Source: Yersinia canariae (GTDB lineage Bacteria > Pseudomonadota > Gammaproteobacteria > Enterobacterales > Enterobacteriaceae). From it: a stretch of 64,000 bases of DNA. The DNA is taken from the NCBI RefSeq assembly GCF_009831415.1, contig NZ_CP043727.1:3286001-3350000 (forward strand). The letters run 5' to 3'. This document shows positions 38,956-50,163 of this stretch, piece by piece. The notes below the pieces were generated by a model. The model saw only the letters and a program-made list of their open reading frames with translations, did no database searches and was not told where the DNA came from. How positions within the stretch are numbered: the first letter of the stretch is position 1; the number at the start of each line of letters is the position of its first letter. The position numbers were made by a program, and so were the translations under genes.

Positions 38956-39441
38956 TTAGGGCTGGAATGGCCGACGGGTAAACTGGTCATGACCACATTT
39001 TGGACAAACCGGCAGCACTTCGGGGGTGTAGAATGCCATGTGATAGTGGCATTTTTCACAGACCAGATTGCCTAAGCCAACCACCTCTCCGCTGTGATAA
39101 ACCCCATGATGACTGACATCTTTAAACACCTCACGCCACTCTAATTGCGTTTTGTCGGTGATATCAGCCAGCTCTTGCCACAAGCTTTCTTTAATAACGC
39201 GCATAAATACACTATCAGTAAATTCATCCTTACTTTCTTCATAGCTACGCGCAAACTCTTCCAAATCACGCCGCACCGCTTGAATGATTTGCTCAACTTC
39301 ACTGCGGGATAACTCTTCTACGGCATCCAACCGCTGTTTGGCGCTGTCCACCAGCTTATCGATATCACGTTCACCATTTTTCAAGCGTTCAGTTAGTGAT
39401 GTCACCAACTCACGATAATATTGAGCTACCTTGTTCATACA
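38956..39441 (-). CDS. ybeL: Zinc-ribbon protein YbeL
   Basis: A conserved protein of 161 residues without known function. A long, probably helical N-terminal part (1-105) is followed by a zinc ribbon formed by two CxxC pairs (CEKC and CPKC). It starts at ATG 39441 with GGAGA 4 nt upstream; the in-frame extension to 39456 is not conserved. Convergent with rihA. The E. coli chaperone gene hscC, which lies nearby there, is absent here. Confidence 0.93.
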   Translation of the reverse strand, partial: CMNKVAQYYRELVTSLTERLKNGERDIDKLVDSAKQRLDAVEELSRSEVEQIIQAVRRDLEEFARSYEESKDEFTDSVFMRVIKESLWQELADITDKTQLEWREVFKDVSHHGVYHSGEVVGLGNLVCEKCHYHMAFYTPEVLPVCPKCGHDQFTRRPFQP

Positions 39442-39799
39442 GTCTCCTCGATCCACGGTTGTGATAAAGCAAAAGTTGTGACAAAGAAAATTAGGGATAA
39501 AATGCGTTCTTTCACCTTGTTTGATGACCTCATGCCGGTTATCCGATCGTGCTTACTCTGATATTAAAGTTAACGTTAATTATTTTAGTCGTAAATGACT
39601 GAAGTCACGTCATCATCAGGTTGTTCTCACAGCACTTTGATGATTTCTGCCATTCACTGCGCAGAAAAAGCCTCCTGTAGGATGCTGAGTGTTGTTGCCG
39701 CTGCCGCTTATCGGCTATGCTATGCGGATCTCTCTTTATGATACGAAACAGATGATGCTACAGGCGTAGCTGTTTTTCACTATAGGACCACCGGCCGCC
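39442..39799 (+). other. ybeL-leuS divergent region
   Basis: 358 nt between divergent genes. TTTATGATAC near 39735 is a possible -10 for leuS. No riboswitch, T-box or leader peptide was recognised. Confidence 0.35.
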
Positions 39800-42382
39800 A
39801 TGCAAGAGCAATACCGCCCAGAAGATATCGAAACGCAAGTACAGCTTCACTGGCAAGAGAAGCAAACTTTTAAAGTCACTGAAGATACCAGCAAAGAAAA
39901 ATATTACTGCCTATCCATGCTGCCGTATCCGTCAGGACGCCTACATATGGGGCACGTTCGTAACTACACCATTGGTGATGTTATCTCCCGTTACCAGCGC
40001 ATGCTGGGCAAAAACGTGTTACAGCCTATCGGCTGGGATGCATTTGGTCTGCCAGCTGAGGGCGCTGCGGTAAAAAACAACACTGCACCGGCCCCCTGGA
40101 CCTACGACAACATTGAATACATGAAGAACCAGTTAAAGTTACTGGGCTTCGGCTACGACTGGGATCGCGAGATTGCCACCTGTGATCCGGATTACTACCG
40201 TTGGGAACAGTGGTTTTTCACCAAGTTGTATGAAAAAGGCATGGTCTACAAAAAGACCTCTGCGGTTAACTGGTGTCCACACGACTTGACGGTCTTGGCT
40301 AATGAGCAGGTGATCGACGGCTGTTGCTGGCGTTGTGATACCAAAGTTGAGCGTAAAGAAATCCCACAGTGGTTTATTAAAATCACTGATTACGCTGACC
40401 AATTGCTTAATGATCTGGACACGCTGGAAAGCTGGCCAGAGCAAGTTAAGACCATGCAACGTAACTGGATTGGCCGCTCCGAAGGGGTTGATATCGTTTT
40501 CGACGTCGTGAATAGCGAAGAGAAACTCTCCGTTTATACCACGCGACCAGATACCTTTATGGGCGTGACCTACGTGGCAGTTGCTGCCGGTCATCCACTG
40601 TCATTACAAGCCGCTGTGACGAACCCTGCACTGGCTGATTTTGTTGCTGAATGTCGTAACACCAAGGTTGCCGAAGCTGAAATGGCGACCATGGAGAAAA
40701 AAGGCATGGCAACCGGCCTGTATGCTATCCATCCACTGACTGGCGAACAATTGCCTATCTGGACAGCTAACTTTGTCTTGATGGATTACGGCACCGGCGC
40801 GGTGATGGCAGTTCCTGGCCACGATGCCCGCGACTGGGAATTTGCGACCAAATATAACTTACCAATCAAACCGGTTATTTTGGCCGCTGATGGCAGTGAG
40901 CCTGACTTGAGCCAGGAAGCCATGACCGAGAAAGGCACCCTGTTCAACTCCGGTGAGTTTGATGGTCTGAGTTATGAAGATGGCTTCAATGCTGTTGCTG
41001 ACAAACTGGTTGCACTCGGCGTGGGTCAACGCAAAATCAACTACCGCCTGCGCGACTGGGGAGTCTCCCGTCAGCGCTATTGGGGCGCGCCTATCCCCAT
41101 GGTGACACTGGAAGACGGCACCGTCGTACCGACACCTGAAGATCAACTGCCGGTTATCTTGCCGGAAGATGTCGTGATGGATGGTATTACCAGCCCAATA
41201 AAGGCCGATCCTGAGTGGGCTAAAACCACTGTTAATGGCATGCCGGGCCTGCGTGAAACTGATACTTTTGATACCTTTATGGAATCATCATGGTATTACG
41301 CGCGCTACACCTGCCCACAATTTGATAAAGGTATGCTCGACCCCGCAGCCGCCAACTATTGGCTGCCAGTTGATCAATATGTTGGCGGTATTGAACATGC
41401 CATCATGCACCTGATGTACTTCCGCTTCTTCCATAAATTGCTGCGTGACGCCGGTTTAGTTGACTCCGATGAGCCCGCCAAGCGCCTGCTGTGTCAAGGT
41501 ATGGTTCTGGCAGATGCCTTCTACTACAGCGGTTCCAACGGTGAACGTATCTGGGTTTCACCGGTTGATGCCATTGTTGAGCGTGATGATAAAGGTCGTA
41601 TTGTTAAAGCGACTGATGCCCAAGGCCATGAACTGGTTTACGCTGGCATGAGCAAAATGTCGAAATCGAAAAATAACGGTATCGACCCGCAAGTCATGGT
41701 AGAAAAGTACGGTGCCGACACCGTGCGCCTGTTTATGATGTTTGCTTCACCAGCAGAAATGACGCTGGAATGGCAGGAATCAGGTGTTGAAGGGGCTAAT
41801 CGCTTCCTAAAACGCGTCTGGCGTCTGGCTTTTGATCACACCGCAAAAGGGGCAACCGCACCACTGGATATTGCCAGCCTGACGGAAGAGCAGAAATCCT
41901 TGCGTCGTGATCTGCACAAAACAATTGCCAAAGTCACTGATGACGTGGGTCGCCGTCAAACATTCAACACCGCTATTGCTGCTGTGATGGAATTGATGAA
42001 CAAGCTGGGCCGCGCACCTCAGGAAACTGAGCAAGACCGTGCTCTGCTGCAAGAATCATTATTAGCTGTGGTTCGTATGCTTTATCCATTCACTCCTCAT
42101 GTTTGCTTCAGTTTGTGGCAAGCTCTGGGTGGCGAGGGTGATATTGACACGGCACCATGGCCAATTGCTGATGAACAAGCGATGGTCGAAGACTCTAAAT
42201 TAGTAGTCGTACAGGTTAATGGTAAAGTGCGTGGCCGAATTACTGTGCCTGCCGATGCCACTGAACAGCAAGTGCGTGAACGCGCTGGTCAGGAACACTT
42301 GGTGGCTAAATACCTGGATGGCGTTACCGTACGTAAAGTCATCTATGTCCCTGGCAAACTGCTTAACCTGGTTGTAGGTTAA
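39800..42382 (+). CDS. leuS: Leucyl-tRNA synthetase
   Basis: Charges all tRNA-Leu species. 860 residues, identical in length to E. coli LeuS. Seen are HMGH in [13 protein letters not shown] (about residue 42), the CP1 editing domain with the conserved TTRPDT motif, and KMSKSKNNG near residue 618. It starts at ATG 39800. First of leuS-lptE-holA-nadD, with a 14-nt gap to lptE. tRNA-Leu(TAG) is encoded at 25456. Confidence 0.98.
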   Translation: MQEQYRPEDIETQVQLHWQEKQTFKVTEDTSKEKYYCLSMLPYPSGRLHMGHVRNYTIGDVISRYQRMLGKNVLQPIGWDAFGLPAEGAAVKNNTAPAPWTYDNIEYMKNQLKLLGFGYDWDREIATCDPDYYRWEQWFFTKLYEKGMVYKKTSAVNWCPHDLTVLANEQVIDGCCWRCDTKVERKEIPQWFIKITDYADQLLNDLDTLESWPEQVKTMQRNWIGRSEGVDIVFDVVNSEEKLSVYTTRPDTFMGVTYVAVAAGHPLSLQAAVTNPALADFVAECRNTKVAEAEMATMEKKGMATGLYAIHPLTGEQLPIWTANFVLMDYGTGAVMAVPGHDARDWEFATKYNLPIKPVILAADGSEPDLSQEAMTEKGTLFNSGEFDGLSYEDGFNAVADKLVALGVGQRKINYRLRDWGVSRQRYWGAPIPMVTLEDGTVVPTPEDQLPVILPEDVVMDGITSPIKADPEWAKTTVNGMPGLRETDTFDTFMESSWYYARYTCPQFDKGMLDPAAANYWLPVDQYVGGIEHAIMHLMYFRFFHKLLRDAGLVDSDEPAKRLLCQGMVLADAFYYSGSNGERIWVSPVDAIVERDDKGRIVKATDAQGHELVYAGMSKMSKSKNNGIDPQVMVEKYGADTVRLFMMFASPAEMTLEWQESGVEGANRFLKRVWRLAFDHTAKGATAPLDIASLTEEQKSLRRDLHKTIAKVTDDVGRRQTFNTAIAAVMELMNKLGRAPQETEQDRALLQESLLAVVRMLYPFTPHVCFSLWQALGGEGDIDTAPWPIADEQAMVEDSKLVVVQVNGKVRGRITVPADATEQQVRERAGQEHLVAKYLDGVTVRKVIYVPGKLLNLVVG

Positions 42383-42396
42383 GACAAGGAGGAGTT

Positions 42397-43017
42397 GTGC
42401 GACATCGTATTCTGATGCTGTTGCTGGGGTTGGCGGTGCTGGTCACCGCTGGCTGTGGCTTTAATCTGCGGGGTACCACTCAGGTGCCCCCTGAGCTGCA
42501 AAAACTGTTGCTGGAAAGCAGTGATCCTTATGGCCCGTTAACCCGTGCGGTACGCCAACAATTGCGTTTAAATAACGTCACTATTGTTGATGACCCGATG
42601 CGGAAAGACTTACCAGCGCTGCGGATTATCAGTTCATCCGAAAATCAGGCTACTGTGTCTATCTTCCGCAACGGTGTAACAGCAGAATATCAGTTGGTAT
42701 TACAAGTTCAGGCGCAAGTATTGATTCCAGGCCATGATATTTATCCAATTCGGGTAAATATCTTCCGTACTTTCTTCGATAACCCGTTAACGGCACTGGC
42801 AAAAGAAGCTGAAGCCGAGGTGCTACGGCAGGAAATGCGTGACCAGGCAGCACAACAGTTAGTGCGTAAACTCTTAGTTGTACATGCTGCGGAAATAAAA
42901 AACGCGCAGAAAAATGGCGACGCACTCACTGGCAGTACTGCTAACGGTGCCACTAAGATGGCTGATGTCGAAGAAATCAATATTGGCAAACCCGCTGTCA
43001 GTACCCCAGCCCAATGA
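42397..43017 (+). CDS. lptE: LPS-assembly lipoprotein LptE
   Basis: The outer-membrane lipoprotein that plugs the LptD barrel and helps insert LPS. 206 residues. It starts at GTG 42397 behind AGGAGG. The signal sequence ends TAGC with the acylated Cys near residue 20, as in E. coli RlpB. The mature part starts [11 protein letters not shown], the family hallmark. Its C-terminal tail (from about residue 170) is variable. The last 4 nt overlap the holA start. Confidence 0.96.
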   Translation: MRHRILMLLLGLAVLVTAGCGFNLRGTTQVPPELQKLLLESSDPYGPLTRAVRQQLRLNNVTIVDDPMRKDLPALRIISSSENQATVSIFRNGVTAEYQLVLQVQAQVLIPGHDIYPIRVNIFRTFFDNPLTALAKEAEAEVLRQEMRDQAAQQLVRKLLVVHAAEIKNAQKNGDALTGSTANGATKMADVEEINIGKPAVSTPAQ

Positions 43018-44048
43018 TCCGAGTTTATCCTGAACAACTTGTCGCGCAGCTCCATGAGGGGCTGCGCGCTTGTTATCTGTTGTGTGGTAACGAACCCTTG
43101 TTATTACAGGAAAGTCAGGATCATATTCGCCGAGTGGCAGCAACACATGATTTCAGCGAGCATTTCAGTTTCTCACTCGATGCTCACACTGAATGGGAAA
43201 ATATCTTCAGCCTTTGTCAGGCACTGAGTTTATTTGCCAGCCGGCAGACACTGCTATTGAGCTTTCCAGACAGTGGGTTGACCGCACCGATGAATGAACA
43301 ATTGGTCAAGTTATCCGGCCTTTTGCACCCAGACATTTTGCTAATATTACGCGCCAATAAGTTGACTAAAGCGCAAGAAAATAGTGCATGGTTTAAAGCT
43401 CTCAGCCCAAATGGGGTGTTCGTCAGCTGCCAAACACCAGAACAGGCGCAACTCCCTCGTTGGGTAAACGTGCGCGCCAAGAGCCTAAATTTGGACATCG
43501 ATGACGCTGCTGTTCAGCTGCTTTGCTACTGCTATGAGGGTAATTTGCTGGCGCTATCACAAGCATTGGAGCGCCTCTCATTGCTCCATCCGGACGGGAA
43601 ATTAACACTTCCCGAAGTAGAACAAGCCGTCAACGATGCCGCACATTTCACCCCTTACCATTGGCTTGATGCTTTGCTGGCTGGGAAAAGCAAACGCGCC
43701 TGGCATATCCTGCAACAATTACAGTTAGAAGACAGTGAGCCGGTTATTTTGCTACGCACACTGCAGCGCGAGTTATTGCAACTGCTAACGCTAAAGCGCC
43801 GCATGGAGCAGGTGCCGCTACGAACATTATTTGATCAATTTAAAGTGTGGCAAAATCGCCGCCCGATGATGACTCAAGCGCTACAACGCCTTTCCATGTC
43901 ACAACTGCAACAAGCCGTCCGTTTACTGACACAGATGGAAATTCGCCTGAAACAGGATTACGGTCAGTCAATCTGGCCGGAGTTAGAAACACTATCTATG
44001 CTGATATGTGGAAAAATTTTACCCGAGAGTTTTTTTGATGCCCAATAA
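43014..44048 (+). CDS. holA: DNA polymerase III delta subunit
   Basis: The clamp-loader subunit that opens the beta clamp. 344 residues, one more than E. coli. N-terminal [13 protein letters not shown] and [10 protein letters not shown] are typical; the beta-interacting helix and a degenerate AAA+ domain follow, then a C-terminal collar helix bundle. It starts at ATG 43014, overlapping lptE (ATGA), and overlaps nadD by 11 nt at the other end. Confidence 0.97.
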   Translation: MIRVYPEQLVAQLHEGLRACYLLCGNEPLLLQESQDHIRRVAATHDFSEHFSFSLDAHTEWENIFSLCQALSLFASRQTLLLSFPDSGLTAPMNEQLVKLSGLLHPDILLILRANKLTKAQENSAWFKALSPNGVFVSCQTPEQAQLPRWVNVRAKSLNLDIDDAAVQLLCYCYEGNLLALSQALERLSLLHPDGKLTLPEVEQAVNDAAHFTPYHWLDALLAGKSKRAWHILQQLQLEDSEPVILLRTLQRELLQLLTLKRRMEQVPLRTLFDQFKVWQNRRPMMTQALQRLSMSQLQQAVRLLTQMEIRLKQDYGQSIWPELETLSMLICGKILPESFFDAQ

Positions 44049-44700
44049 ATCCCCGACTCGCACCCTGTATGCCCTGTTCGGCGGTACTTTTGATCCCATT
44101 CATTATGGCCATTTAAAGCCAGTTGAAGCATTGGCTCAACAAGTGGGTTTGCAACATATTATTTTGTTACCTAACCACGTCCCACCTCATCGCCCACAAC
44201 CTGAGGCAAATGCACAGCAGCGGCTAAAAATGGTCGAACTGGCCGTAGCCGGCAACCCATTGTTCAGTGTTGATTCACGAGAGTTATTGCGTGACAGCCC
44301 GTCATTCACCATTGATACCTTGGAATCACTTCGTAAAGAACGTGGTGCTGAACGCCCCTTAGCGTTTATTATTGGGCAAGATTCATTATTATCGCTGCAT
44401 AAATGGCATCGCTGGCAATCATTGTTAGATGTGTGTCATTTGTTAGTGTGCGCTCGCCCAGGCTACGCGCAAACACTGGCAACACCTGAGTTACAGCAAT
44501 GGCTTGATGCTCATCGCGTCTTTGACCCACAGGCACTGAGTCTGCGGCCGCATGGGGCAATCTATCTGGCAGATACACCTTTACTGGACATTTCTGCCAC
44601 AGACATTCGCCATCGGCGTCATAACGGCGAAAGTTGTGATGATCTGTTGCCACGTGCTGTACAGCGATATATTGAGTTACAAGGTTTATATCGTGGCTGA
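44038..44700 (+). CDS. nadD: Nicotinate-mononucleotide adenylyltransferase
   Basis: Forms nicotinate adenine dinucleotide in NAD synthesis. 220 residues from ATG 44038; the frame runs further upstream into holA but the conserved start is [20 protein letters not shown]. Seen are [11 protein letters not shown] (nucleotidyltransferase HxGH) and the C-terminal ISATDIR. Overlaps the end of holA by 11 nt. E. coli cobC, next to nadD there, is absent here. Confidence 0.97.
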   Translation: MPNKSPTRTLYALFGGTFDPIHYGHLKPVEALAQQVGLQHIILLPNHVPPHRPQPEANAQQRLKMVELAVAGNPLFSVDSRELLRDSPSFTIDTLESLRKERGAERPLAFIIGQDSLLSLHKWHRWQSLLDVCHLLVCARPGYAQTLATPELQQWLDAHRVFDPQALSLRPHGAIYLADTPLLDISATDIRHRRHNGESCDDLLPRAVQRYIELQGLYRG

Positions 44701-44916
44701 GGGTTTATATCGCGATGCATTGACCCATGTTATACTCCGCCGCTAAATTTCAGGTATTCGCTGAAAACCCCTGTGAATTAGCATAAACAGCTGGCTTTCA
44801 GCGGCATCCTGCCGATAAATACATCATAACCGTTCATTACCGGTAACCGTCCACGGGGTATCCCGCGAAACAGTACCTGAGAACGTTATGGACAGAAATC
44901 ACCCGAGGGGGAACCT

Positions 44917-45234
44917 TTGCAAGGTAAAGCGCTCCAAGAATTTGTTATCGACAAGCTCGATGATTTGAAAGGCCAAGACATTCTTACTCTGGATGTTCAG
45001 GGTAAATCCAGCATCACTGATTTTATGATTATTTGCACCGGCACCTCCACTCGCCATGTTATGGCGCTGGCAGATAACCTGGTTCAAGAATCCCGCGCGG
45101 CAGGCATGATACCTTTTGGTATCGAAGGTCAGGGTGTCTCTGACTGGGTCGTGGTTGATTTAGGCGAAGTGATTGTGCATGTGATGCAAGAAGAAAGCCG
45201 CCGTATATATGAATTGGAAAAACTCTGGAGCTAA
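44917..45234 (+). CDS. rsfS: Ribosomal silencing factor RsfS
   Basis: Binds ribosomal protein uL14 and blocks subunit joining in stationary phase or starvation. 105 residues. It starts at TTG 44917 with GAGGGGGAAC just upstream; the encoded [19 protein letters not shown] matches the family N-terminus, and the C-terminus [17 protein letters not shown] is typical. It lies 3 nt before rlmH. 216 nt separate it from nadD, with a possible promoter (TATACT near 44731). Confidence 0.96.
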   Translation: MQGKALQEFVIDKLDDLKGQDILTLDVQGKSSITDFMIICTGTSTRHVMALADNLVQESRAAGMIPFGIEGQGVSDWVVVDLGEVIVHVMQEESRRIYELEKLWS

Positions 45235-45237
45235 GCG

Positions 45238-45708
45238 GTGAAACTGCAACTGGTAGCCGTCGGCACAAAGATGCCAGACTGGGTGCAGACAGGTTTTATC
45301 GATTACCTGCGCCGCTTTCCCAAGGATATGCCCTTCGAGCTGGTAGAGATACCGGCAGGTAAGCGGGGCAAAAATGCGGATATCAAACGCATTTTGGAAA
45401 AAGAAGGCGAGCTAATGCTGGCAGCGGTTGGCAAAAACAACCGCATTGTCACGCTGGATATCCCAGGCACTCCCTGGGAGACCCCGCAGTTGGCTCAGCA
45501 ATTAGAACGCTGGAAGCAGGATGGCCGTGATGTCAGTCTGCTCATTGGCGGGCCTGAGGGGTTAGCCCCGGCCTGTAAAGCCGCCGCAGAGCAGAGCTGG
45601 TCGCTCTCTCCGTTGACGCTACCTCACCCTTTAGTGCGCGTTTTAGTGGCGGAGAGCCTCTATCGTGCCTGGAGTATTACGACCAACCACCCTTATCATC
45701 GGGAATAA
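45238..45708 (+). CDS. rlmH: 23S rRNA pseudouridine-1915 N3-methyltransferase RlmH
   Basis: Methylates Psi1915 in helix 69 of 23S rRNA. A SPOUT-class enzyme of 156 residues. The C-terminal knot shows the SAM-binding LLIGGPEGL and [18 protein letters not shown] motifs. It starts at GTG 45238, 3 nt after rsfS, and precedes the mrdA-mrdB cell-shape genes. Confidence 0.97.
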   Translation: MKLQLVAVGTKMPDWVQTGFIDYLRRFPKDMPFELVEIPAGKRGKNADIKRILEKEGELMLAAVGKNNRIVTLDIPGTPWETPQLAQQLERWKQDGRDVSLLIGGPEGLAPACKAAAEQSWSLSPLTLPHPLVRVLVAESLYRAWSITTNHPYHRE

Positions 45709-45782
45709 GCGGGCGATGAACCTGAGTAAAGTGATAGCTCTGAGTAAAATGCTGGTTTCGGGCAAAATGAAGTAGCTGTGGG

Positions 45783-47678
45783 ATGAAAAAAGAACCTAAT
45801 CCTTTTCGCGACTATTCGGCTGAATCAGCCTTGTTTGTCCGCCGTGCCCTTGTGGCGTTCCTCGGTATCTTGCTGCTAAGCGGGATATTGGTCGCAAACA
45901 TGTACAATTTGCAGATAGTCCGTTTTGAAGACTATCGCACCCGTTCCAATGAAAACCGCATTAAACTGGTCCCTATCGCGCCTAGTCGCGGCATGATATT
46001 TGACCGTAACGGCACTCCGCTGGCGATGAACCGCACGATTTATCAGTTAGAACTGATGCCGGAAAAAATTGAAGACCTCCCCGCGACCCTCAATGCACTG
46101 CGCCCGATAGTGGATCTGACGGATGAGGATATCGCTAATTTTGAAAAAGAGCGCAAGCGCTCACGCCGCTTTACCTCCATTGCAGTTAAAACACCGCTCT
46201 CCGAGGTGCAGGTCGCTCGTTTCGCTGTTAATCAGTTCCGCTTCCCCGGCATTGAAGTCAAAGGTTACCAACGCCGCTTCTACCCCTATGGTTCAGCGCT
46301 GACTCATGTTATCGGCTACGTTTCCAAGATTAACGACAAAGACGTCGAGCGGCTGGATAAAGACGGAATTCTCGCGAACTATGCCGCCACCCACGACATC
46401 GGCAAGCTGGGTATTGAACGCTATTATGAATCCGTATTGCACGGCAAAACCGGTTATGAGGAAGTTGAAGTCAATAACCGTGGCCGGGTGATCCGCCAAT
46501 TACATGAGCAACCACCGCAAGCCGGTAAAGATATTTACCTGACACTCGATTTGCACCTGCAAACCTATATTGAGCAATTGTTAAGTGGAAGCCGCGCGGC
46601 AGTGGTGGTCACTGATCCGCGTACCGGTGGCATATTGGCTTTGGTGTCAAACCCAAGCTATGACCCGAACTTGTTTGTTGATGGCATCTCTAATAAAGAT
46701 TATCAAGGGCTACTGAACGATCCGAACCGCCCATTGATAAACCGTGCCACTCAAGGCGTTTACCCGCCAGCTTCGACGGTAAAACCCTATATTGCGGTGT
46801 CAGCTCTCAGCGCCGGGGTTATCACCAAAAACACCAGCCTGTTTGATCCCGGTTGGTGGCAGTTGCCCGGTTCGGAAAAACGTTTCCGCGACTGGAAGAA
46901 ATGGGGCCATGGCCGCCTGAATGTCACCAAAGCGTTGGAAGAGTCAGCCGACACCTTCTTCTATCAGGTAGCTTATGACATGGGGATTGACCGTTTATCC
47001 TCATGGATGAGCAAATTCGGTTATGGTGAATACACCGGTATCGACTTATCTGAAGAGCGCGCGGGCCTGATGCCAACTCGCGAATGGAAACAAAAACGCC
47101 ATAAAAAACCTTGGTATCAAGGGGATACCATTCCCGTGGGAATCGGTCAGGGCTATTGGACTGCGACACCTATCCAGATGGCAAAAGCCCTGATGACGCT
47201 TATCAATGATGGTGCCGTTAAAACACCTCATTTGCTGCAAAGTACCCGGATTGATGGCGTTTTAGTGCCTTATAAGCAAGAAGACAGTACTCAGATTGGC
47301 GATATTCATTCTGGTTACTGGGAAATGGCCAAAGATGGTATGTATGGTGTTGCCAACCGCCCGAATGGAACGGGCCGTAAGTTCTTTGAAGGCACACCGT
47401 ATAAGGCGGCCGCTAAATCAGGTACCGCGCAGGTTTATAGCTATGAAACCTATAATGCCCACAAAGTGGCCGAGCATTTGCGTGACCACAAGTTGATGGT
47501 CGCGTTTGCGCCCTACGACAACCCGACGGTATCTGTCGCTATGATTTTAGAAAATGGCGGTGCCGGCCCTGCGGTGGGGACGATTACCCGCCAAATTCTC
47601 GACCATATCTTATTGGGCGATAACAACACTGAATTACCGGATGCGGCTCCTCTGCCTCCGGGAGTTGAAGCAGACTAG
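45783..47678 (+). CDS. mrdA: Penicillin-binding protein 2 (elongasome transpeptidase)
   Basis: A peptidoglycan transpeptidase for rod-shape elongation, working with RodA. 631 residues: a cytoplasmic tail, one membrane segment (about 21-42), a pedestal domain and the transpeptidase domain with active-site Ser in PPASTVKPY (SxxK), SAD (SxN-type) and KSGTAQ (KTG-type). It starts at ATG 45783. Followed by rodA after 36 nt and rlpA after that. Confidence 0.97.
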   Translation: MKKEPNPFRDYSAESALFVRRALVAFLGILLLSGILVANMYNLQIVRFEDYRTRSNENRIKLVPIAPSRGMIFDRNGTPLAMNRTIYQLELMPEKIEDLPATLNALRPIVDLTDEDIANFEKERKRSRRFTSIAVKTPLSEVQVARFAVNQFRFPGIEVKGYQRRFYPYGSALTHVIGYVSKINDKDVERLDKDGILANYAATHDIGKLGIERYYESVLHGKTGYEEVEVNNRGRVIRQLHEQPPQAGKDIYLTLDLHLQTYIEQLLSGSRAAVVVTDPRTGGILALVSNPSYDPNLFVDGISNKDYQGLLNDPNRPLINRATQGVYPPASTVKPYIAVSALSAGVITKNTSLFDPGWWQLPGSEKRFRDWKKWGHGRLNVTKALEESADTFFYQVAYDMGIDRLSSWMSKFGYGEYTGIDLSEERAGLMPTREWKQKRHKKPWYQGDTIPVGIGQGYWTATPIQMAKALMTLINDGAVKTPHLLQSTRIDGVLVPYKQEDSTQIGDIHSGYWEMAKDGMYGVANRPNGTGRKFFEGTPYKAAAKSGTAQVYSYETYNAHKVAEHLRDHKLMVAFAPYDNPTVSVAMILENGGAGPAVGTITRQILDHILLGDNNTELPDAAPLPPGVEAD

Positions 47679-47714
47679 CTAAAGCAGATTAGTTGAAGCG
47701 GATTAAGGTAACTC

Positions 47715-48827
47715 ATGACTGATAATCAACAAAAAGGCTCTTTGTGGTACAAAATGCACATTGACCTGCCGTTTCTGCTTTGCGTACTGGCGCTGCTGGC
47801 TTATAGCGCCTTCGTGATGTGGAGCGCCAGCGGGCAAGACATGGGCATGATGGAACGCAAGGTCGGCCAAATTGCGATGGGCCTGGTTGTGATGCTGGTC
47901 ATGGCGCAAATTCCGCCCCGCGTCTATGAAAGCTGGGCACCTTATCTCTATTTCGTCTGTGTTATTTTACTGGTCTTGGTTGATGCATTTGGTCAAATCA
48001 GTAAAGGGGCCCAGCGCTGGCTAGATTTGGGTTTTATTCGCTTCCAACCCTCTGAAATTGCAAAAATTGCGGTTCCCTTAATGGTCGCGCGCTTTATGAA
48101 CCGCGACGTCTGCCCTCCGTCATTGAAAAATACCGGTATCGCGCTGATTTTAATCTTTATGCCAACCTTATTGGTGGCCGCACAACCGGATCTGGGCACC
48201 TCTATCTTGATAGCGGCCTCTGGATTATTCGTTTTGTTCCTTTCCGGCATGAGCTGGCGCTTAATTGCTATCGCGGCTATTTTGGTTGCTGCATTTATTC
48301 CTATACTCTGGTTCTTCCTGATGCATGGCTATCAGCGGGATCGTGTCATGATGCTGCTGGATCCCGAAAGCGACCCGCTAGGGGCCGGTTATCATATTAT
48401 TCAGTCTAAAATTGCTATTGGTTCCGGCGGGTTATCAGGCAAAGGCTGGCTTCACGGAACTCAGTCACAATTAGAATTCCTACCCGAGCGCCACACAGAC
48501 TTCATCTTTGCCGTGCTGGCAGAAGAGTTAGGTTTAATTGGCGTACTGGTGTTATTAGCCCTCTATCTTTGTCTGATTATGCGCGGTTTAGTGATTGCTG
48601 CCCATGCACAAACCACCTTCGGCCGAGTCATGGTCGGCGGGCTAATGCTAATACTCTTTGTATATGTGTTTGTTAACATAGGTATGGTCAGTGGAATTTT
48701 ACCTGTGGTTGGCGTACCTTTGCCTTTGGTCAGCTACGGAGGCTCGGCGCTGATAGTGCTGATGGCCGGGTTTGGTATCGTGATGTCGATACATACTCAT
48801 CGAAAAATGTTATCTAAGAATTTATAG
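47715..48827 (+). CDS. mrdB: RodA peptidoglycan glycosyltransferase (SEDS)
   Basis: An integral-membrane peptidoglycan polymerase of the elongation machinery. 370 residues with about ten membrane segments. SEDS hallmarks are [18 protein letters not shown], the [10 protein letters not shown] motif with the essential Asp, and EELGLIG. It starts at ATG 47715. Partner of mrdA just upstream; rlpA starts 9 nt after its stop. Confidence 0.97.
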   Translation: MTDNQQKGSLWYKMHIDLPFLLCVLALLAYSAFVMWSASGQDMGMMERKVGQIAMGLVVMLVMAQIPPRVYESWAPYLYFVCVILLVLVDAFGQISKGAQRWLDLGFIRFQPSEIAKIAVPLMVARFMNRDVCPPSLKNTGIALILIFMPTLLVAAQPDLGTSILIAASGLFVLFLSGMSWRLIAIAAILVAAFIPILWFFLMHGYQRDRVMMLLDPESDPLGAGYHIIQSKIAIGSGGLSGKGWLHGTQSQLEFLPERHTDFIFAVLAEELGLIGVLVLLALYLCLIMRGLVIAAHAQTTFGRVMVGGLMLILFVYVFVNIGMVSGILPVVGVPLPLVSYGGSALIVLMAGFGIVMSIHTHRKMLSKNL

Positions 48828-48836
48828 AGGTGAGCA

Positions 48837-49934
48837 ATGCGTAAGGAATGGCTTTGGATCGGCATCGCAGGCGTGCTGTTATCAGCATGTACCAGTCAAC
48901 CCCCGGCACCCCAGCAACAAGTGCAGCAGACATATAATGGCCCGGTCGAAGAGATAGGCGGCGCAGAGCCACGATATGAGCCCTTTAATCCTAATTTTAA
49001 TCAGGATTATAAAGTGAATGGCCAGTCCTACAGCATCGTCAAAGACCCGCAGAATTTCAGTCAGGTTGGTCTGGCCGCGTGGTATGGCGAAGAGGCTAAC
49101 GGTAACTCCACGGCGACGGGTGAAATTTTTGACCCCAATGCATTGACGGCGGCTCACCCAACCTTGCCTATCCCAAGCTATGTGCGAGTCACTAACATTA
49201 GCAATGGTCGCCAAATTGTAGTGCGCGTAAATGACCGCGGCCCTTACACGCCAGGTCGAGTGATTGATTTATCTAAAGCTGCGGCTGACCGCCTAAATAT
49301 TTCGAATAATACCAAGGTGAAGATTGATTTTATCAATGTGGCACCGGATGGCTCATTATCTGGCCCGGGTATGGTGGGGACCACCATCGCCAAGCAGAGT
49401 TATGCATTACCAAGCCGCCCGGATCTTGCCTCCAGCGGTATGGGCACCCCCATTCAGCAGGATGCTCCCGCAGTAAGCGCGCCTGTACGCCCTATCGATA
49501 ATAGCCATTTATCCGGCGCAGATGCCACACAGCCGGTTGCACCGCAAAGCAGTGGGTTCCTGCGCGCGTCGACCCCAGTTCCGGCGGGTGTGCTGGAAAG
49601 CTCAGAACCCGCAGCCAGTTCAGAACCTGTCAGCCCACCGGTAGTTGCGAATCCCGGCCCTGTGACCTCGACTACGGTAACGACATCAGCCGCCGCAGCC
49701 CCATCATCTGGCGGCTATGTGGTTCAAGTGGGGGCATTGAGTGATGCAGGGCGAGCTCAAACCTGGCAACAAAGTCTGAGTCAACAATTTGGAGTCCCGG
49801 GAAAAGTGGCAACCAATGGAAGTGTCCACCGTGTTCAGCTTGGGCCATTCAGTAGTCGCCAACAAGCGGTTGAACTGCAACAGCGTCTGTCAAGTGAAGC
49901 TCAGCAGCAGTCATTTGTGGTCGCGGCCCCTTAA
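48837..49934 (+). CDS. rlpA: RlpA, SPOR-domain lipoprotein
   Basis: A septal-ring lipoprotein; in Pseudomonas RlpA is a lytic transglycosylase acting on denuded glycans. 365 residues. Lipobox LSAC (Cys18), a double-psi beta-barrel domain (about 75-165, ASWYGE-type motif LAAWYGEEANGN), a long Pro/Ala/Ser-rich linker (190-285) and a C-terminal SPOR domain (290-363). It starts at ATG 48837 with GAGGTGA upstream. Confidence 0.96.
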   Translation: MRKEWLWIGIAGVLLSACTSQPPAPQQQVQQTYNGPVEEIGGAEPRYEPFNPNFNQDYKVNGQSYSIVKDPQNFSQVGLAAWYGEEANGNSTATGEIFDPNALTAAHPTLPIPSYVRVTNISNGRQIVVRVNDRGPYTPGRVIDLSKAAADRLNISNNTKVKIDFINVAPDGSLSGPGMVGTTIAKQSYALPSRPDLASSGMGTPIQQDAPAVSAPVRPIDNSHLSGADATQPVAPQSSGFLRASTPVPAGVLESSEPAASSEPVSPPVVANPGPVTSTTVTTSAAAAPSSGGYVVQVGALSDAGRAQTWQQSLSQQFGVPGKVATNGSVHRVQLGPFSSRQQAVELQQRLSSEAQQQSFVVAAP

Positions 49935-49978
49935 AACATTCATACCTTGTAGCAATTTAAGGCTCGTCTAATAAAAAT

Positions 49979-50014
49979 AACCGTAACTCTCTGTGCAAAC
50001 AGAATGTTACGGTT
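49979..50014 (+). terminator. Terminator after rlpA
   Basis: AACCGTAAC and GTTACGGTT form the stem with an inner CTGT/ACAG; it ends in TTTAAA. It lies 45 nt after the rlpA stop and closes the rsfS-rlpA transcript. Confidence 0.78.
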
Positions 50015-50163
50015 TAAAGCATGACTATGACCGCGCGGATAAATCTGCCGGTAAAATATATAAGCGCCGCAGAGTACGGGGTTCACGGGGTGTCTGTTAG
50101 AACTTCATCTGGTATGATGTGGCACGTTTTTAACTTAATCCCACGGATGTTGTTGTCCTGATC